Position numbers and translations under genes: made by a program
DNA from: a bacterium
Lineage (GTDB): Bacteria > Hydrothermota > Tepidihabitantia > SM23-42 > JAOAFX01
Assembly (NCBI GenBank): GCA_036382775.1
Contig: DASVHD010000012.1
Span: 1-64,000 of the forward strand
Length of the DNA stretch: 64,000 nt
Direction of reading: 5' to 3'
The notes under the pieces: model-generated
What the model saw: the letters and a program-made list of their open reading frames with translations, nothing else
Database searches by the model: none
Told to the model about the DNA's origin: nothing
Shown here: one piece after another, positions 7,241-16,500 of the stretch
How positions within the stretch are numbered: the stretch's first letter is position 1
How the letters are laid out: every line of letters begins with the position of its first letter

Positions 7241-9522
7241 TGGAACACACGAAGAAAAAGAAAGTAAAACGCATAGCTTTTATCGGCAACTATTTACCGC
7301 GTAAATGCGGTATCGCCACTTTCACAACCGATCTATGCGAATCCATCGCTTCCGAATTCAACAAATCAACCTGTTTTGCCGTGGCAGTGAATGACGCGGA
7401 TTCCGCTTACACGTACCCGCCGCGGGTCCGATTCGAGATAACCGAAAGCGATATTGTATCCTACCGCCGGACCGCCGATTTTCTGAACATTAACAACGTG
7501 GATGTTATTTCGCTGCAGCATGAATACGGCATCTTCGGAGGCGTAGCAGGCAGCCACATACTCGCCCTGCTGCGCGAGCTGCGCATGCCGCTGGTAACCA
7601 CCCTCCATACGGTTCTTCGCCAACCCGATCCCAATCAACGCAAGGTGGTGGAGGAACTGATCCGTTTGTCGGACCGGATGGTGGTCATGAGCCACAAAGC
7701 GGTGGAATTCATGCATGATGTCTACAAAGCGCCCCGGGAGAAGATCGAACTGATCCCCCACGGCATCCCTGATATTCCCTTTGTCGACTCGAATTTTTAC
7801 AAAGACCAATTCGGCGTTGAGGGAAAGATGGTCCTGCTCACCTTCGGGCTGATGTCCCCGAACAAGGGCATCGAGAATGCGATCAAAGCCTTGCCTGCCA
7901 TCCTCAAGCAGCATCCCAACACCGTGTATATCGTAGTGGGCGCCACGCATCCCAACACCCTGAAAAACGAAGGCGAAGCTTATCGTCTCTCGCTGGAACT
8001 TCTGGCCGAGGAATGCGGCGTCGAAAAGGGAATTATTTTTCATAATCGTTTTGTGAGCCTGGAAGAACTCATCCAGTTCATTTGCACGACTGACATCTAC
8101 ATCACGCCCTATGTCAATCCGGAACAGGTCGTCTCGGGAACTCTGGCCTACGTTTTAGGCGCAGGAAAACCTGTGATCTCGACCCCATACTGGTACGCGC
8201 AGGAGTTGTTGGCTGACAACCGCGGCGTACTGGTTCCCTTTAATGACCCCGAGGCAATCGCCACTCAAACGATTTCCCTGCTGGAGGATAATATTAAACG
8301 TCACGCGATCCGAAAGCGCTGCTATCTATATGGACGGGAAATGATCTGGCCGATAGTTGCCAGTCGTTATATGAAATGTTTTGAAAGCGCTTATGAAGAA
8401 CGAATGAGGAAGAGACGATCCATTTTCGTGGCTAAAACCATGAGCCAGAGACCGCCCGATCTGCCGGTTCTGAACCTTAATCATCTTTTTTCATTAACGG
8501 ATGATACCGGCATGCTCCAGCATTCTGTTTCGATCGTACCCAACTATGGAGAGGGATATACGACCGATGATAATGCCCGCGCATTGATCCTGACCACGAT
8601 GATCGAAGAAATAACGCAAGACACAAGGCAGAACGTCGACAAGCTGGCGATCCGTTATCTGGCTTTCCTCCAGTATGCTTTTAATCCCAAACTCGGCCGG
8701 TTCCGCAATTTTCTTGCTTACAATCGCACGTGGCTGGAAGAATCAGGTTCCGAAGACAGTCATGGACGAGCCTTGTGGGCGCTGGGTATAATGCTGGGTC
8801 GGTCAAAATCTCAAAAGCTGCGCAACCTGGCCGGACTGCTCTTCAGCACCGCCTTACCCGCGTCAGTCAAATTCAGCAGCCCGCGCGCTTGGGCTTTCAC
8901 GCTTATCGGCATCAATGAATACCTGCGACGTTTTGCAGGAGACCGGGCAGCCCAGAATGTTGAAGGGATCCTGGTCGAAAAACTAATGGAGCTGTACCGT
9001 AATAACAACACTGCGGATTGGCCGTGGTTTGAAGATATTCTCTCTTACTCCAATGCTAAGCTGTCCTATGCCATGCTTATGTGCGGACAAAGGTTGTCAA
9101 GGAACGACCTGAAAGACATCGCGTTCAAAACCCTTGATTGGCTGACAAAAATCCAGCAATCCAGGGAAGGTTACTTCGAACCCATTGGCAGTAATGGATT
9201 TTACCGCCGGGGTGGTGAACGCGCGTACTTCGATCAGCAGCCGATCGAAGCTTACGGCATGATCCTCGCCTGTCTCGAAGCGTTCCGTGTCACCGGCGAG
9301 AACCGCTGGTATAAAGAAGCCCAACGGGCGTTTGAATGGTATCTGGGCAGAAACAGCGGGCGGCTCCCGCTTTATGATTCAGTCACAGGCGGCTGTTACG
9401 ATAGTCTGCATTCCGACCGGGTCAATGAAAATCAGGGTGCTGAATCTACGCTGTCCTTTCTGCTTTCTCTGCTTGAAATGCGCCAGGCCGAACATGTTAT
9501 TATCACCCCAGCGTCCGAGTAG
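7240..9522 (+). CDS. GT4 glycosyltransferase fused to an (alpha/alpha)-barrel-like domain
   Basis: 760 residues. About 1-400 is a GT-B fold family 4 glycosyltransferase: IAFIGNYLPRKCGIATF at the N-terminus, TLHTVLRQPDP, IPHGIP, TFGLMSPNKGIE and a donor-site stretch around SGTLAYVLGAGKPVIS. In the usual E-x7-E motif the second Glu is Ala here. About 430-760 looks like an alpha-helical toroid related to six-hairpin glycosidases (SYSNAKLSYAML, FDQQPIEAYGMI, NQGAESTLSFLL). The start is GTG with a weak ribosome site. The GH130 gene six bases downstream suggests beta-mannoside metabolism, but donor and acceptor are not known. Confidence 0.8.
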   Translation: MEHTKKKKVKRIAFIGNYLPRKCGIATFTTDLCESIASEFNKSTCFAVAVNDADSAYTYPPRVRFEITESDIVSYRRTADFLNINNVDVISLQHEYGIFGGVAGSHILALLRELRMPLVTTLHTVLRQPDPNQRKVVEELIRLSDRMVVMSHKAVEFMHDVYKAPREKIELIPHGIPDIPFVDSNFYKDQFGVEGKMVLLTFGLMSPNKGIENAIKALPAILKQHPNTVYIVVGATHPNTLKNEGEAYRLSLELLAEECGVEKGIIFHNRFVSLEELIQFICTTDIYITPYVNPEQVVSGTLAYVLGAGKPVISTPYWYAQELLADNRGVLVPFNDPEAIATQTISLLEDNIKRHAIRKRCYLYGREMIWPIVASRYMKCFESAYEERMRKRRSIFVAKTMSQRPPDLPVLNLNHLFSLTDDTGMLQHSVSIVPNYGEGYTTDDNARALILTTMIEEITQDTRQNVDKLAIRYLAFLQYAFNPKLGRFRNFLAYNRTWLEESGSEDSHGRALWALGIMLGRSKSQKLRNLAGLLFSTALPASVKFSSPRAWAFTLIGINEYLRRFAGDRAAQNVEGILVEKLMELYRNNNTADWPWFEDILSYSNAKLSYAMLMCGQRLSRNDLKDIAFKTLDWLTKIQQSREGYFEPIGSNGFYRRGGERAYFDQQPIEAYGMILACLEAFRVTGENRWYKEAQRAFEWYLGRNSGRLPLYDSVTGGCYDSLHSDRVNENQGAESTLSFLLSLLEMRQAEHVIITPASE

Positions 9523-9528
9523 TCCGCG

Positions 9529-10500
9529 ATGACCATGGATTCCCAGTCTAACGAACTAATCCAACGGCATCCTAAAAACCCGATCCTCACGGCCCAGGAT
9601 TGGCCTTACCCTGTCAACAGCGTTTTCAATCCCGGGGCAGTACTCCTCCCTGACAAAACAACGCTGCTGTTATGCCGCGTTGAGGACCGAAGCGGGCGTT
9701 CCCACCTCTGCGCCGCCCGTTCGCCAAACGGCGTGGATTCCTGGCAGATTGATCCAAAACCTACTCTGCTGCCCGATCTTGATTCTCATCCGGAGGAGAT
9801 CTGGGGCATCGAGGACCCGCGCATTACCAATGTTCCAGAACTTGGAAAATATATGGTCGCTTACACATCCTATTCAACGGGCGGACCAGGCGTGTCGCTG
9901 GCTCTGACTACCGATTTCCGCCAATTCGAGCGGCTTGGTTTCATCATGCTCCCGCCGGACAAGGATGCGGCTCTCCTGCCGCGGCGGATTGGCGGTCACT
10001 GGGCTTTGATCCACCGGCCGATGACAACTTTTGGAAACCACATCTGGCTTTCCTATTCACCCGACCTTTATCACTGGGGCAGACATAAACTGATTCTCAA
10101 AGCCCGGCGCGGCGCCTGGTGGGATGCTGACAAAATCGGTCTTTCTCCACCGCTGATCGAAACGTCAAAAGGATGGCTCATGATCTACCATAGCGTCCGG
10201 CAGACGGCAGGCGGTTGTCTCTACCGGTCCGGGCTCGCTCTTTTAGCGAGTGATAACCCGGAACGCTGCATCCTGCGCAGTAACACATGGATACTGGGGC
10301 CCGAAACACCCTATGAGCGCGGGGGTGATGTACCAAACGTAACTTTTTCCTGTGGCTGCACGATCGCGCCGGACAATGATACGCTCAACCTTTACTATGG
10401 CTGTGCGGATAGCTGTATCGCCCTTGCCCGGATGAGTATTAAATCTCTATTGGATTGGCTGAACAAGAACGGAAGCTCTCCTGAAGAATGCCAGGAATAA
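9529..10500 (+). CDS. GH130 family beta-mannoside phosphorylase or mannosidase
   Basis: 323 residues with the family 130 five-bladed propeller signature: FNPGAVLL, RVEDRSGRSH, GIEDPRIT (its Asp is the expected catalytic acid), KDAALLPRR, LSYSPDLYHWG, GLSPPLIETSKGWLMIYH and the late YERGGDVPNVTFSCG. Family members phosphorolyse or hydrolyse beta-1,4- or beta-1,2-mannosides. I see no signal peptide, so it is probably cytoplasmic. It sits six bases after the GT4 gene and is likely translated from the same mRNA. Substrate and phosphorylase versus hydrolase activity cannot be decided by eye. Confidence 0.85.
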   Translation: MTMDSQSNELIQRHPKNPILTAQDWPYPVNSVFNPGAVLLPDKTTLLLCRVEDRSGRSHLCAARSPNGVDSWQIDPKPTLLPDLDSHPEEIWGIEDPRITNVPELGKYMVAYTSYSTGGPGVSLALTTDFRQFERLGFIMLPPDKDAALLPRRIGGHWALIHRPMTTFGNHIWLSYSPDLYHWGRHKLILKARRGAWWDADKIGLSPPLIETSKGWLMIYHSVRQTAGGCLYRSGLALLASDNPERCILRSNTWILGPETPYERGGDVPNVTFSCGCTIAPDNDTLNLYYGCADSCIALARMSIKSLLDWLNKNGSSPEECQE

Positions 10501-10543
10501 GAAAGCGCTGAAAAAGTTGCAGGGATGACGGGAAGTAGAAAAA

Positions 10544-10589
10544 GGAGTTAACTCGTAAGAGTTTTATAAAAGCCTTACGGCTTAACTCC
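10544..10589. repeat. Palindromic repeat A, copy 2
   Basis: Best copy of the 46-base dyad: eight-base arms GGAGTTAA/TTAACTCC, inner arms CGTAAG/CTTACG, centre TTTTATAAAA. Only two dinucleotide pairs break the symmetry. Confidence 0.8.
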
Positions 10590-10602
10590 AACGCTTAACG
10601 AA

Positions 10603-10657
10603 GTTCTCGACTTCGCTCGAACAGTATAAGAAAAAATCATAACCTTCGAGTAAGTCA
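10603..10657. repeat. Palindromic repeat B, copy 2
   Basis: Same element as 6063-6120 and inverted 19999-20057. Here repeat A precedes B, while in the first locus B precedes A, so the two elements move or are copied independently. Confidence 0.75.
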
Positions 10658-10689
10658 TGTGATACAAGACGCATCGAGAAGTACCTAAG

Positions 10690-10800
10690 ATAATATTTTT
10701 AAGGTTTTCATCACTGCGCTGACATTGGCGTCCTTTTTCATCCATTTAGAATTCTATCTGAAAAATAGGGTAATCTTCAGTAAATCACTGTCATCATAGA
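10690..10800 (+). pseudogene. Decayed coding remnant related to 17836-17985
   Basis: One frame reads KVFITALTLASFF, IHLEFYLKNRV and then a stop. The region at 17836-17985 reads KTLITALPFASYI and INLEIYDKKRG in the corresponding frame but has about 50 extra bases in the middle. They look like two decayed copies of one membrane-protein segment. Each lies just upstream of a strong promoter. No ribosome site or full gene is visible. Confidence 0.35.
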
Positions 10801-10822
10801 TTTCTGGTAATGCTGGAAATCT

Positions 10823-11000
10823 ATAACAAGGGTATTGATGACAAAAAAAATCACTCTTTGCGGGGATCAATACTACATTTATCTTTAAATAATTCTTGAA
10901 TGATAACAAGGGTATTGACGACCTTAAAAAAATCCTGTTAAACTGGAGTCAATACTACATTTATCTTTAAATAATTCTTGAATGATAACAAGGGTATTGA
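10823..11000 (+). repeat. Tandem array upstream of the first cold-shock gene
   Basis: Two identical 52-base units (10867-10918 and 10949-11000) begin TCAATACTAC and end ATAACAAGGGTATTGA, so the unit ends form an inverted repeat (TCAATAC/GTATTGA). A third copy of the 16-base right end is at 10823-10838. Spacing is about 80 bases. The last TTGA is part of the -35 of the cold-shock promoter. Probably a regulator-binding array. Confidence 0.75.
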
Positions 11001-11024
11001 CTTTTATCAGTATTTATGTATAAT
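10997..11024 (+). promoter_or_regulatory. Promoter of cold-shock gene 1
   Basis: TTGACT (10997-11002), a 16-base spacer and TATAAT (11019-11024). The leader to the ATG at 11172 is about 141 bases. Confidence 0.75.
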
Positions 11025-11030
11025 TAATAA

Positions 11031-11171
11031 TAATAAGCGCACTAGATGTTTATTTATGTGCATGTTTGTAAAAGTTGGAATAAAATGGTAATTAGTGGTT
11101 AAAACCCCAATTTATCATTACTAGATCAACCCCAAACAGAATAAACTGACAGCAAGCTTGAAAGGAGAAAA
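11031..11171 (+). promoter_or_regulatory. Conserved 5' leader of cold-shock gene 1
   Basis: The leader is strongly conserved with that of the second cold-shock gene (13111-13245). Shared blocks are ACTNGATGTTTATTT, AATGGTAATT, GGTTAAAACCC, TTTATCATT, TCAACCCCAAACA, AATAAACTGACAG and AAGCTTGAAAGGAGAAAA. A hairpin pairing AATGGTAATT with ATTTATCATT (11084-11119) is present in both and encloses GGTTAAAACC. Long structured leaders are typical of cspA-type thermosensing mRNAs. Confidence 0.65.
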
Positions 11172-11378
11172 ATGCCTACACTAGGTAAAGTAAAGTGGTT
11201 TGATAGCCGTAAAGGCTATGGCTTCATCGAAAAAGAAGATGGCAGTGGCGATGTGTTTGCCCACTTCCAGGAAATCGTCGGTGAAGGCTATCGTTCACTT
11301 TCCGAAGGCGATCATGTGAAATTTGAAATCACAGCCTCGCCCAAGGGTGAAAAAGCCACAAAAATCGAACGTGTGTAA
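11172..11378 (+). CDS. Cold-shock domain protein
   Basis: 68 residues, the normal length of a CspA-type OB-fold protein that binds single-stranded RNA or DNA. RNP1 is KGYGFIEKE and RNP2 is [24 protein letters not shown] at the N-terminus is diagnostic. Start ATG follows AAAGGAG. It is about 90% identical to the product at 13246, and the flanking arrays and leaders are duplicated too, so the duplication covered control region plus gene. Confidence 0.95.
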   Translation: MPTLGKVKWFDSRKGYGFIEKEDGSGDVFAHFQEIVGEGYRSLSEGDHVKFEITASPKGEKATKIERV

Positions 11379-11414
11379 TCTGTCGATAGACAGAGAATAC
11401 GCGTAAGACAAAAC

Positions 11415-11464
11415 AGAAAACCCCGCACGCCAGCACTTAAAGTGCAAAGTGTGCGGGGTTTTCT
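11415..11464 (+). terminator. Terminator of cold-shock gene 1
   Basis: Perfect 14-base arms AGAAAACCCCGCAC (11415-11428) and GTGCGGGGTTTTCT (11451-11464), with a smaller inner GCACTT/AAGTGC hairpin. T-rich on both strands, so it may work in both directions. Confidence 0.85.
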
Positions 11465-11603
11465 ATAACAACAACATAGTTGACTAACGCCCAAAAATAC
11501 GTATATTTTCACATGCATCCATTCATCAACATGCGAATCACTTGCAATCCCTTTCTATCAAGGATACGCGGGCTTTGATCAGGCAGCTCAGCCTTAAAAC
11601 ACC

Positions 11604-12938
11604 GTGAAAGTCCTCCTGGTTTCTCCCCGTTCTTCAGATGACAGAGCACCGGTGGGGTTTGTAATCCCGCAGCTGGCGCTCCATGTCCTGGCGGCCTTGA
11701 CGCCGGACGATGTACTTGTGGACATTGTTGACGAGCAGTTCAGTGACGTTGATTTTTCCGCCAGCTACGACATTGTTGGGATCTCGGTCATGACGGCCAC
11801 CGCAATGAGAGGCTACCGCCTGGCAAAAGCATTCAGGGATAAAGGAAGCACGATAGTTTTCGGTGGTATTCACGCGTCGGTAATGCCCGAAGAAGCCATC
11901 AGGTACGGGGATGCCGTAGTGATCGGAGAAGCCGAGAATTCCTGGCCCGCCCTAATCGAAGATTTCAAGAAAAATTCTTTGAAGAAATTTTATAAAAGCG
12001 AAGCGCCCGACCTGGCTAAAGCACCTTTGCCGAAAAGAAACATGAAGATCGATAAAAAAGTCCTCGGCTACCGGTGGCCTGGTTTCTACACCACTAAAGG
12101 GTGCCCGTACAACTGTGAGTTCTGCTCGGTCAGCAACGTGTATGGCAGGAAAATCCGCCACCTGCCGATAGCCGCAGTTATAAAGGATATTGAAAATGCA
12201 AAGTCAAAAATTTTCCTTTCGCTCGATGACAATATCGCGGCAAACCCCGCTTACGCAAAAAACCTTTTTAAAGCCATGTCCCACCTGAACATCAAATGGG
12301 GCGGTCAATGCACCGTTAAGATCGCTGACAACAAAGAATTACTAAAACTGTGTTTTGAATCAGGTTGCCGGGGTCTTTTTATCGGACTGGAATCAGTTTC
12401 GCTCGCGTCAATGGGCAGAATGCATAAAACATTCAAAACGATCCAGGAAAACGAAGACGCGATCAAAAAGATCCAGGATACCGGAATCATGTTCCATCCT
12501 TCATTTGTCTTTGGTCTGGATGATGATACAAAAGCGGTTTTTGATGACACATTGAGTTTTCTGTACAAAAACAAGATCATGAACGCGACGTTCAATATCC
12601 TCACGCCTTATCCGGGAACGAAGCTGTATGATCGGCTGAAAATGGAAGGAAGACTCCTCTCGGAGGATTGGAGCCTGTTCAACCATTCGAGCGTCGTGTT
12701 CCGTCCGAAAAACATGACGGGCAGAGAACTCTCTGAAGGTTATTTTCATCTTAAGAAAGAATTTTATTCATTGAGCAATATCTGCAGGCGTATCACAAGG
12801 TTCAGTGAGATCCCCCACCCGGGTATCCCCCAGTTTTTCTATATGCTTTTTAATAATATTGCGGGGGCGCAAACACTGTATGAAGCGTACAAGACCATGA
12901 ATATTTTCAAAAAAAAGGACCAGGCAGCCGTTAATTAA
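11604..12938 (+). CDS. B12-binding-domain radical SAM protein
   Basis: 444 residues. Residues 1-140 have the fold of a cobalamin-binding domain (MKVLLVSPRSS, VGISVMTATAMRG, VFGGIHASVMPEEA, VIGEAE). The radical SAM cluster motif is GCPYNCEFCSV with Cys167, Cys171 and Cys174, followed by SLDDNIAAN, IGLESVS and FVFGLDDDT. Such enzymes perform methyl transfers or other radical chemistry on lipids, antibiotics or cofactors. The substrate is not predictable here. Start GTG at 11604 lacks a clear ribosome site. It stands alone between the two cold-shock loci. Confidence 0.85.
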   Translation: MKVLLVSPRSSDDRAPVGFVIPQLALHVLAALTPDDVLVDIVDEQFSDVDFSASYDIVGISVMTATAMRGYRLAKAFRDKGSTIVFGGIHASVMPEEAIRYGDAVVIGEAENSWPALIEDFKKNSLKKFYKSEAPDLAKAPLPKRNMKIDKKVLGYRWPGFYTTKGCPYNCEFCSVSNVYGRKIRHLPIAAVIKDIENAKSKIFLSLDDNIAANPAYAKNLFKAMSHLNIKWGGQCTVKIADNKELLKLCFESGCRGLFIGLESVSLASMGRMHKTFKTIQENEDAIKKIQDTGIMFHPSFVFGLDDDTKAVFDDTLSFLYKNKIMNATFNILTPYPGTKLYDRLKMEGRLLSEDWSLFNHSSVVFRPKNMTGRELSEGYFHLKKEFYSLSNICRRITRFSEIPHPGIPQFFYMLFNNIAGAQTLYEAYKTMNIFKKKDQAAVN

Positions 12939-12945
12939 ACCGGGG

Positions 12946-13080
12946 TCAATACTACCGTGATCCTTTAATGATTTTTAAGTGTTACAAAGGTCTTGATTAC
13001 ATTGTTTATAAACTATTTATGCGGATATCAATACTTCATTGAATCTGGTAATATTGTTTGAGTGTTAACAAAGGTCTTGA
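12946..13080 (+). repeat. Tandem units upstream of the second cold-shock gene
   Basis: Two diverged units of 51 and 53 bases (12946-12996 and 13028-13080) start with TCAATACT and end with AACAAAGGTCTTGA or close variants. They are homologous to the array at 10823-11000, and the last TTGA again forms the start of the -35 hexamer. Confidence 0.65.
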
Positions 13081-13104
13081 CAAAGTATAATATTTGTATA
13101 TAAT
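13077..13104 (+). promoter_or_regulatory. Promoter of cold-shock gene 2
   Basis: TTGACA (13077-13082), a 16-base spacer and TATAAT (13099-13104). The spacing and overlap with the repeat end are identical to cold-shock gene 1. Confidence 0.75.
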
Positions 13105-13110
13105 AAATAC

Positions 13111-13245
13111 AATTAAGCGTACTTGATGTTTATTTGTTTGTCAGCGTTGGATTGGAATGGTAATTCGCGGTTAAAACCCAGTTTATCATTGCTCAGGTCA
13201 ACCCCAAACAAAAATAAACTGACAGAAAGCTTGAAAGGAGAAAAA
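13111..13245 (+). promoter_or_regulatory. Conserved 5' leader of cold-shock gene 2
   Basis: Homologous to 11031-11171, including the hairpin at 13156-13190. An in-frame upward extension of the cold-shock ORF to 13123 is open here, but the homologous leader of gene 1 is interrupted by stops. The conservation is therefore of RNA, not protein. Confidence 0.65.
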
Positions 13246-13458
13246 ATGCCTACATTTGGTAAAGTAAAGTGGTTCGATAGCCGCAAAGGCTATGGCTTCA
13301 TCGAAAAAGAAGATGGCAGTGGCGACGTGTTTGCCCACTTCCAGGAAATCGTCGGTGAAGGCTACCGCACGCTTCAAGAAGGCGATCGTGTGAAATTTGA
13401 GATCACGAGCACGCCTAAGGGTGCCAAAGCCACAAAGATCGAACGCGTAACCGAATAA
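13246..13458 (+). CDS. Cold-shock domain protein, second copy
   Basis: 70 residues with [22 protein letters not shown]1 KGYGFIEKE and RNP2 DVFAHFQEI. It differs from the first copy mainly near the C-terminus ([12 protein letters not shown], extra TE at the end). I place the start at 13246, after AAAGGAG, because this matches the other copy and the family length. Confidence 0.95.
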   Translation: MPTFGKVKWFDSRKGYGFIEKEDGSGDVFAHFQEIVGEGYRTLQEGDRVKFEITSTPKGAKATKIERVTE

Positions 13459-13518
13459 CCAATGCTATCGGATAAGACAGCAATGTTCTAATCCTGATGT
13501 ATTGAAAAATACGCAAAG

Positions 13519-13548
13519 CAAAGCCCCGTGCGAAAGCACGGGGCTTTG
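13519..13548 (+). terminator. Terminator between convergent genes
   Basis: Perfect 13-bp stem CAAAGCCCCGTGC, GAAA loop, and GCACGGGGCTTTG, followed by TATTTT. It ends the cold-shock transcript and probably also the convergent gene that ends at 13576. Confidence 0.9.
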
Positions 13549-13575
13549 TATTTTATGAAACCACTGCCCTCAATA

Positions 13576-16500
13576 TCACTCGACCAGGATCGTCTTGACC
13601 GTCTTCTGATATTCCCCGGTTTCAATGGTAACGAAATAGATACCGGCTGACAACCCCTTACCGTTCCAGTCAAAACTATAGTACCCTGCTTCCAACTGCC
13701 GGTCCGCGATCTTCCCGGTTAACCGACCGCTGGCATCGTAGACGAATATTTTTACGTACTGCCGCTGCGGCAGTTGCAGCCGCATATAGAATTTATCTGT
13801 CCAGGGGTTTGGAGACGGACCGTATACGGCAAAATATCTGGGTATTGATCCATCCTGCAAGATACCTACCTGGCCGATGATAAAGAGGCTGTCGCTGACA
13901 TCGTATGCCGAGTTGCCGGCGACATCGTAGCTCGTGACCCGGATCAAGCATTCGTAGGAAGTCGTTTCGGGTATGGTCCAGTCGTAGCTGGAGTCATCAC
14001 CCGCGATGTGCACCACGAAAACCGGGTAGGTCGCGCCGCCGTCGAGGGAAAGATAGATATCGGCGCTGTCGATCCCGACGTTATCCATGGATAGCCACTG
14101 GATCGCGTGCACTTCGTTCCAGTACCAAACCTCGCCGCCATTGGGAACCAATACTTCCACAAAGGGCATCCCCGTATCGATGATCTTGAACAAAGAATCG
14201 GAGACATCGTCAACGCCGTTGTTGCTCAGATCAAAAGCTTCAGCTTTGATCAGGCAGCGCTCAGAGTGCACATAAGGCACGGTCCATTCATGCATTGTGT
14301 CGGATACCGGCGGTGAAACCAGATATGTCCAGTTCTGTCCGCTGTCCGGTGAAAACAAGAGCGCGACCGAATCCAGACCGATATTGTCCGTCGCCAGCCA
14401 GCGGATCGTATCGATCTCGCCCGGCGAGAATTCTTCTCCACCGTTCGGATAATGGACTGTGACGACAGGCGATATCGCGTCCCGGATCGTGAACACCGCA
14501 TCGGAAACATCCTCGGCTGCATTAGGAAACTTGTCATAGGCGACCACCCTGACCAAGCACTGTTCTGATGGCGTTGCCGGGACTGTCCAGGCGTATGCCT
14601 GCGTATTAGCCAACCCGTGGGCAACGTTTATCCAGGAACTGCCGCTATTGGTCGAGTACCACAAGGATACGGTATCCACCGCCACGTTGTCCGTTGCGGT
14701 CCACCGGATCGTATCAACATCGCCGACATTCCAGATCTCGCCGCCATTAGGCATAACCACTGTGACTTGGGGAGGGATCAGGTCCGAAAGGATGCGGCTG
14801 GCGTAGATATCCCAGCTGCCATTCCGATTCGTCTGCCACAGCACCCAAACATACCCCGAATCATCCAGTGTTACCGCCGGCATGATATCCTTAAACGTGC
14901 TCGCGCTGATCACCGATGAATCCTGCCAGGCATCGTCCCGGTAGAACTTCGCCATCACCTCCCACTCGCCGGAACGGTCTGACTGCCAGATGCACCAGAG
15001 ATAGCCGTCTCGATCAGTCACCAGTACCGGGTGTTCATCCCTGCCAGAATCGCTGACCACGGGCTGAGCGTTCGACCACGATACGCCATCGTAATGGCTT
15101 CCGTAAATGTCGGAATTACCGTTCCGCCAGGTGGTCCAGACAACCCAGACCGTACCGCTGCCATCAACGCAGATCTTCGGATCCTGGTCCTGACTTTGAT
15201 TGCTCGTCAGCCGCCTTAGGTTCTCCCAATGTCCGGAAGCGGGATTGTAATTTTTCACATAGATATTTCGATTATATTCCCAGCGTTCACTCGTCCATGC
15301 CACCCAGGCGATGCCTGAACTGTCGGTCGCCATTGAGGGACGATAATCGTTCGCCGAATCAACGGTCACCGCGAACATGGGTTGCCATGTTGATCCATCG
15401 TAGTAACGGCAGTATATATCACCGTTGAGGTGGGTCCACCGTTCCAGCGTCACCCAAAAGCGCTTATCGCCGTCCAGGGTCATAGCCGGATACATATCGT
15501 TGGCTGCCCTGCTGCTTACCATCGTCCCCGTGCTCCAGGCGGAACCAGTATAATATGAATTGAAAACATCGTAATTCCTGCCGAAACAACGCGACCAGGA
15601 AACGGTCGCCCGGCCGAGCGAATCACAGTACATGAATGGAGAAAAATCCCAGTATTCGAACGCGTCGACGATCGCCGGCGTGGTCCATGATCCGTTGGCC
15701 TGGCGGCGTGACGCGCATATTTCCGTGCGGCCGTAAGTGGTCGACCGCCCGGTGACCCAGGACGCCCACAACCGCCCTTGACCGTCGACGATAGCGCTCA
15801 CGAAGGCATCGGATTCCGCGTGCAGGTCAACCGGCTGGGGACTCGACCAGGAAAGAAGGCTGCTGAAGCCAGCTGGTCTTCGCGGGGATTTTACAGCATA
15901 ATAACCGGTCTGTTTCGGCTTCAGGAGCGGATCTCCGCAAATGCACATTCCATAGAACCAGTCGACATCGGTGATCCCCCACTGGGCAAACCATGCCTCA
16001 AAAGCCTCGCCGATCGATATGCCGGTGTCGAGCCGCCCATAAAAATCGCTGAAATGGAGCATGCTTCCCACCTTGGCGGATCCGATCGCCAGCAATCCGT
16101 TCATTGTATTGTAAATGTAGCAACCGCCGATAAAATTTTCCTCCACGAACCTGGTGCCGCTGCACTGGAACAGGTTAACGAATAGGAATGTTGGATCGGC
16201 AAACCATTCTTCAAAATTGAAAACCGTGCCGGCATAACCGGAATTATTCTTGAACGTATTAGCCCATGGCGATGAATGACTGTTGATTTGCACCCACTCG
16301 TAAGGATCATTAAACCGGTTCCGGAAATCAGCGGCGGTCGTCGTGTTGTTACTGTTCACCACAACGACAGTATCATAAAGATAATCCAGATCACAATCGC
16401 CGAAACCGCTCCAGTCGTCATCATCATAAGCAAGAGCTTTTTGCGGCATGCCGAAACCGCCGGTGCGGTACCGGTGGATCTTGGACAGATAGTTGTTCGT

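Noticed and set aside
7066-7248. 60-residue minus-strand frame between 7062 and the GT4 gene
   Set aside because: Covers both divergent promoters and has no coding character.
10823-11000. Possible CRISPR array
   Set aside because: Too few units, spacers similar to each other, palindromic unit ends inside a promoter region and no cas genes.
13086-13091. Alternative TATAAT before cold-shock gene 2
   Set aside because: Only three bases from the -35; the hexamer at 13099 has the normal 16-bp spacing.
13123-13245. N-terminal extension of the second cold-shock gene
   Set aside because: The homologous leader of the first copy has stops, so this is untranslated RNA.
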